Source: DATAQC01 sp038232455 (GTDB taxonomy: Bacteria > Actinomycetota > Acidimicrobiia > Acidimicrobiales > AC-14). From it: DNA of 7,543 nucleotides. Below, piece after piece: positions 4,593-7,543 of this stretch. Below the pieces are notes generated by a model. That model was not told where the DNA came from, did no database searches, and saw only the letters and a program-made list of their open reading frames with translations. A program made the translations under genes and the position numbers. Position 1 is the stretch's first letter. Each line of letters starts with the position of its first letter. The DNA is taken from contig JBBSHU010000127.1 in assembly GCA_038232455.1 (NCBI GenBank), forward strand, positions 1 to 7,543, read 5' to 3'.

Positions 4593-5888
4593 ATGCTTTC
4601 GAGTCTGAAGAACATGTTCAAGGTTCCGGACCTCCGGAACAAGATCCTGTTCACACTCTTCATCATCGCCCTCTACCGGCTGGGCTCGAACATCACCGTC
4701 CCGGGCATCGACTTCGCCGCCGTCCAGGAGCTCCAGAAGAACGCCGAGAAGGGCGGGGTCCTCGGGTTCCTCAACCTGTTCTCGGGAGGCGCCTTGACCC
4801 AGATGGCGATCTTCGCCCTCGGGATCATGCCCTACATCACCAGCTCGATCATCATGCAGTTGCTGGCGGTGGTGATCCCCAAGATCGAGCAGTGGCAGAA
4901 GCAGGGGGCGGTCGGCCAGAAGAAGATCACCCAGTGGACCCGCTACATGACCGTTGGACTGGCCATCCTGCAGGCCACCGGTATCACCTACCAGTTCAAC
5001 AACGGCCTCCTGAAGGGGTCACAGTCAGCCAATGCCTCACCGCTGGTGAGGCACTTCGACGTGGCCCACGTCTCGCTGATCGTGCTCACCATCACCGCGG
5101 GGACGGCGGTGGTCATGTGGATGGGTGAGCTGGTGACCCAGCGGGGCATCGGCAACGGGATGTCGGTGCTGATCTTCGCCAACGTGGTCAGCCGCATGCC
5201 TTTCCAGCTCGGAGCCGTGCGGTCCGAGGGTGGGAACCCGATCTTCATCCTCGTCATGCTCATGGGCATCGGCATGATCGTGTCGATCGTGTTCGTGGAG
5301 CAGGGCCAGCGGCGCATTCCCGTGCAGTTCGCCAAACGGGTGGTGGGCCGGCGAATGTACGGCGGCCAGAGCACCTACATCCCCCTAAAGGTGAACCAGG
5401 CCGGCGTCATCCCGATCATCTTCGCCAGCTCGGTGCTGTACTTCCCGGTGCTGCTCTCGAACGTGCTGCCCTGGAAGGGTGCGGTCGACTTCACCAACAA
5501 CTATCTGCTGCGTCCGGACAATTTCGTCTACATCTCCGTGTACGGCCTCATGATCATCTTCTTCACCTACTTCTACACGGCGATCACCTTCAACCCGGCC
5601 CAGCAGGCCGATATCATCCGCAAGCAGGGCGGGTTCATCCCCGGGATCCGTCCCGGGCCCCCAACCGAGCGTTACCTGGCTACGATCCTGAACCGCATCA
5701 CCCTTCCCGGCTCGATCTTCCTTGCCGCAATCGCCCTTGTGCCTCAGATCGCCTTGGCAGTGTACGGAATCACCAGCTTCCCCTTCGGTGGCACCACCAT
5801 CCTCATCGCCGTCGGTGTCGCCCTGGAAACGATGAAGCAGATCGACAGCCAGCTCATGATGCGTAACTACGAAGGATTCCTCGCTTGA
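4593..5888 (+). CDS. secY: Preprotein translocase subunit SecY
   Basis: SecY is the channel subunit of the SecYEG translocon in the cytoplasmic membrane. It passes unfolded proteins driven by SecA or releases membrane proteins sideways into the lipid. The 431-residue product is full length with ten hydrophobic segments, roughly at residues 17-36, 71-93, 119-138, 158-178, 188-204, 215-235, 268-292, 312-334, 370-392 and 397-412. The plug region (GFLNLFSGGALTQM, 58-71), the cytoplasmic loop with RRIPVQFAKR (240-249), the KQGGFIPGIRPG loop (344-355; important for SecA and ribosome contact) and the terminal QLMMRNYEGFL are all present. The ATG at 4593 has AGGGG (4582-4586) six bases upstream. It keeps its classical place after rplO and before adk. 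A small hairpin follows the stop. Confidence 0.98.
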   Translation: MLSSLKNMFKVPDLRNKILFTLFIIALYRLGSNITVPGIDFAAVQELQKNAEKGGVLGFLNLFSGGALTQMAIFALGIMPYITSSIIMQLLAVVIPKIEQWQKQGAVGQKKITQWTRYMTVGLAILQATGITYQFNNGLLKGSQSANASPLVRHFDVAHVSLIVLTITAGTAVVMWMGELVTQRGIGNGMSVLIFANVVSRMPFQLGAVRSEGGNPIFILVMLMGIGMIVSIVFVEQGQRRIPVQFAKRVVGRRMYGGQSTYIPLKVNQAGVIPIIFASSVLYFPVLLSNVLPWKGAVDFTNNYLLRPDNFVYISVYGLMIIFFTYFYTAITFNPAQQADIIRKQGGFIPGIRPGPPTERYLATILNRITLPGSIFLAAIALVPQIALAVYGITSFPFGGTTILIAVGVALETMKQIDSQLMMRNYEGFLA

Positions 5889-5904
5889 GGGTCTTCTGGA
5901 CCCT
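5888..5904 (+). other. Small hairpin at the secY-adk junction
   Basis: AGGGTC (5888-5893) pairs with GACCCT (5899-5904) across a five-base loop (TTCTG). The stem starts on the last base of the secY stop codon and ends eight bases before the GTG start assigned to adk. No T-run follows, so it is not a strong terminator. It may affect adk initiation, whose ribosome binding site is weak. A six-base stem could also be chance. Confidence 0.45.
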
Positions 5905-5912
5905 GAGTTGGA

Positions 5913-6614
5913 GTGTCGCGGGCTGAGGTGGGCACGAGTCGCCGGCTCGTCATCCTCGGCAAGCAGGGAGCCGGTAAGGGGACGCAGGCGGAGCGATTGG
6001 CCCACCATTATCACGTGCCCCGAATCTCCACCGGCGACATCTTTCGGGCTGCCGTAAAAGAAGGCACCGAGGCGGGCCAACGGGCCAAGGTCTTCATGGA
6101 TGCCGGCGATCTGGTGCCCGACAAGGTCGTGGTGGAGGTCGTCGCCGAACGCCTCGGGGAGCCCGACGCCGACGGGTTCGTGCTCGACGGCTTTCCCCGC
6201 AACGTGGCCCAGGCCGAGGCGCTCGACAGCATGCTTCTCCCCGGGGGGGTCGAACTGGTCGTGGAGCTCCAGGTACCCACGGAGATGGTGTTGCAACGCC
6301 TGGCCGGTCGGCGGGTGTGTGTCGACTGCGGCACCAACTACAGCACCGACCGTCCCGACGAAGCCGTGGCTGGATCAGTCAAGGAAACCGGTGATTGGAT
6401 CTGCGAGCGCTGCGGCGGCAAGGTGATCCTCAGGGAGGACGACACGGCGACGGCCATCAGCCGGCGCCTGGCACTGTACGAAAAGGAAACCGAACCGCTC
6501 CTGGGCTGGTACATGGTGAAGGACAAGCTCGCTCCGGTCGACGGCGTCGGCTCGCCCGACACCGTCACCGCCCGGTTGATGCGTGCCATCGACGGGCGCC
6601 TGAACACGGAATAG
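5913..6614 (+). CDS. adk: Adenylate kinase (zinc-type LID)
   Basis: Adenylate kinase interconverts ATP + AMP and 2 ADP in the cytoplasm. The P-loop is GKQGAGKGT (residues 16-24). STGDIFRAAV (39-48) and LDGFPRNVAQAEALD (91-105) are the AMP-binding elements. The LID domain carries C136-X2-C139 and C164-X2-C167, so it should bind zinc, as in many Gram-positive enzymes. REDDTATAISRRL (174-186) supplies the catalytic arginines. The first P-loop residues are GKQ, where E. coli has GPP. At 233 residues it is slightly longer than usual because of the N-terminus. The start is uncertain: GTG 5913 is the first after an in-frame TGA at 5904 and lacks a good Shine-Dalgarno; GTG 5928, in the same frame, would use GGAG at 5910-5913 at long range and give a product five residues shorter. 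Confidence 0.95.
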   Translation: MSRAEVGTSRRLVILGKQGAGKGTQAERLAHHYHVPRISTGDIFRAAVKEGTEAGQRAKVFMDAGDLVPDKVVVEVVAERLGEPDADGFVLDGFPRNVAQAEALDSMLLPGGVELVVELQVPTEMVLQRLAGRRVCVDCGTNYSTDRPDEAVAGSVKETGDWICERCGGKVILREDDTATAISRRLALYEKETEPLLGWYMVKDKLAPVDGVGSPDTVTARLMRAIDGRLNTE

Positions 6615-6637
6615 TTCACGAGAACGAGGACGCACGG

Positions 6638-7381
6638 ATGCTCAAGACCAAAGCCGAAGTGGCGAAGATGCGGCGGGCCGGCCGGGTGGTGGCCGAGATG
6701 CTCGACGAATGCGAGAAGGCGGCCAAGCCGGGAATGACCACCGCCCAACTCGATCTGGTGGCCCGCGGAGTGATCGATCGGCGCAACGCCACTTCCAACT
6801 TCTTGAACTACCACGGCTTTCCGGCAGTGATCTGCACGTCACCCAACAATGTGATCGTGCACGGCATCCCCGGCGCCTACGTGCTCGAGGAGGGTGACAT
6901 TCTGTCCATCGACTGCGGGGCCATCATCGAGGGCTACCACGGAGACGCAGCCCGGACGATCCCGATCGGGTCGGTCAGTGGGGAGGCGGAACGCCTCATC
7001 AAGGCCACCAGAGAGAGCCTGGCCGCCGGCATCGAGTTCGTCCGCAAGGGTGCCCGGCTCTCCGACATCGGCCATGCCGTGCAGACGGTGGCCGAAGGTG
7101 AAGGCTTCAACGTGGTCCGCGAGTACGTGGGCCACGGGATCGGCACGGCCATGCACGAGGAGCCCCAGGTGCCCAACTACGGACCCCCGGGCAAGGGCCT
7201 CAAGCTGAAGGTCGGCCACGTGCTGGCCGTCGAGCCCATGGTGAACCTGGGGACGGCCCGCACCACCCTGTTCGAGGACGGTTGGACCGTGCTCACCGCC
7301 GACGGGCGCATCTCCGCCCACTTCGAGCACTCGATCGCCGTCACCGACAACGGCCCCGAGGTCCTCACTGTCTCTGAGTAG
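6638..7381 (+). CDS. map: Methionine aminopeptidase, type I
   Basis: Removes the initiator methionine from nascent proteins when the next residue is small, at the ribosome exit. The 247-residue product is the short type Ia form without an N-terminal extension. The two-metal site is intact: D92 (IDCGA), D103 (YHGDAA), H166 (VGHGIG), E199 (VEPM) and E230 (FEHS), with H75 (VHGIP) as the substrate-side histidine. These match the E. coli ligands with an offset of five residues. The ATG at 6638 has CGAGGA (6625-6630) seven bases upstream. The same frame is open further upstream inside adk but is not homologous. It lies 23 bases after adk, as is common in actinobacteria and Firmicutes. Confidence 0.98.
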   Translation: MLKTKAEVAKMRRAGRVVAEMLDECEKAAKPGMTTAQLDLVARGVIDRRNATSNFLNYHGFPAVICTSPNNVIVHGIPGAYVLEEGDILSIDCGAIIEGYHGDAARTIPIGSVSGEAERLIKATRESLAAGIEFVRKGARLSDIGHAVQTVAEGEGFNVVREYVGHGIGTAMHEEPQVPNYGPPGKGLKLKVGHVLAVEPMVNLGTARTTLFEDGWTVLTADGRISAHFEHSIAVTDNGPEVLTVSE

Positions 7382-7408
7382 CCGCCTGTCGGAAGACTCC
7401 TTAGGTGC

Positions 7409-7417
7409 TGGTAGCAT
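7409..7417 (+). promoter_or_regulatory. Candidate extended -10 promoter for infA
   Basis: TGGTAGCAT reads as an extended -10 element (TG at 7409-7410, then TAGCAT at 7412-7417). A -35 match is weak: TCGGAA at 7389-7394 with 17-base spacing agrees with TTGACA at only three positions. Transcription would start near 7424 and give an infA leader of roughly 67 bases. The location, in a 109-bp spacer much longer than most others in the operon, supports a separate infA promoter. Visual match only. Confidence 0.4.
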
Positions 7418-7480
7418 GATGTCTGTCCCCGGGAAGCTCGACGGTTTCGGCCGCGCGCCTGGGGCTCGTGCACGTCTCCC

Positions 7481-7486
7481 GGAGGT
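7481..7486 (+). promoter_or_regulatory. infA: infA ribosome binding site (GGAGGT)
   Basis: GGAGGT is a near-perfect Shine-Dalgarno, four bases before the CTG at 7491 where IF-1 homology begins. No ATG, GTG or TTG lies at a suitable distance in the right frame, so this site is the main argument for a CTG start. Its first two bases also belong to TCCCGG (7477-7482), which is complementary to CCGGGA at 7429-7434 in the presumed leader. Confidence 0.7.
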
Positions 7487-7490
7487 CCAC

Positions 7491-7543
7491 CTGCCCAAGC
7501 CCAAAGAGGATGCGATCGTGCTGGAAGGCACGGTTGTCGAGCC
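7491..7543 (+). CDS. infA: Translation initiation factor IF-1 (5' end only, CTG start)
   Basis: IF-1 binds the A site of the 30S subunit during initiation and stimulates IF-2 and IF-3. Only the first 17 complete codons are in the window: (M/L)PKPKEDAIVLEGTVVEP. These align with the conserved start of IF-1 (KEDNIEMQGTVLE in E. coli) and begin the OB-fold. The gene runs off the right edge. The apparent start codon is CTG at 7491, four bases after GGAGGT. The in-frame ATG at 7419 would add 24 residues not known in IF-1 and falls next to the candidate -10 element. GTG at 7518 would delete the conserved KEDAI. The position after map is the usual one for infA. Confidence 0.88.
   Translation, partial: MPKPKEDAIVLEGTVVE

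Noticed and set aside
5385..6296. Antisense open frame of 303 residues opposite secY and adk
   Set aside because: Histidine- and aspartate-rich shadow composition, no recognisable domain, opposite two secure genes.
6395..6637. Upstream extension of map inside adk
   Set aside because: The extra residues are an off-frame translation of adk. ATG 6638 has a good SD and gives a normal type I methionine aminopeptidase.
7419..7490. ATG start for infA giving a 24-residue N-terminal extension
   Set aside because: IF-1 proteins do not carry such an extension, the ATG lacks an SD and lies beside the candidate -10 element, whereas GGAGGT precedes the CTG at 7491. Kept as an alternative to test.

Overview
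This window is a segment of the conserved spc-type ribosomal protein operon of a GC-rich bacterium. All fourteen genes lie on the + strand. The likely host is an actinobacterium. The S8 N-terminus (MTMTDPIADML), the short four-cysteine S14, and the order secY-adk-map-infA all fit that. I lean towards the class Acidimicrobiia from overall impression, but the sequence alone does not prove it.

Layout: bases 1-257 are non-coding and hold a tandem repeat whose period is exactly 123 bp. Then come rplN (L14), rplX (L24), rplE (L5), rpsN (S14), a 100-bp spacer with a 20-bp perfect inverted repeat, rpsH (S8), rplF (L6), rplR (L18), rpsE (S5), a 73-bp spacer with two GC hairpins, rpmD (L30), rplO (L15), secY, adk, map and the first 53 bases of infA (IF-1). 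rpsQ (S17) normally precedes rplN and is not seen; it is expected upstream of the repeats.

How the genes work together: the ribosomal proteins supply both subunits. SecY forms the translocon that receives nascent membrane and exported proteins. Adk balances adenine nucleotides. Map removes initiator methionine, and IF-1 takes part in initiation. Most junctions are overlapping or only a few bases long with a Shine-Dalgarno (SD) sequence in place, as expected for one co-transcribed and largely coupled unit. A possible internal promoter lies in front of infA.

The genes themselves are ordinary. The unusual part is the spacers. Three junctions that are usually tight (before rplN, rpsN-rpsH and rpsE-rpmD) carry repeat or palindromic inserts, each ending in a hairpin next to or overlapping the ribosome binding site of the next gene. 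The infA start is also notable: the homology and the SD both point to a CTG start codon. I see no defence system, mobile-element gene, CRISPR array, tRNA or rRNA gene here.
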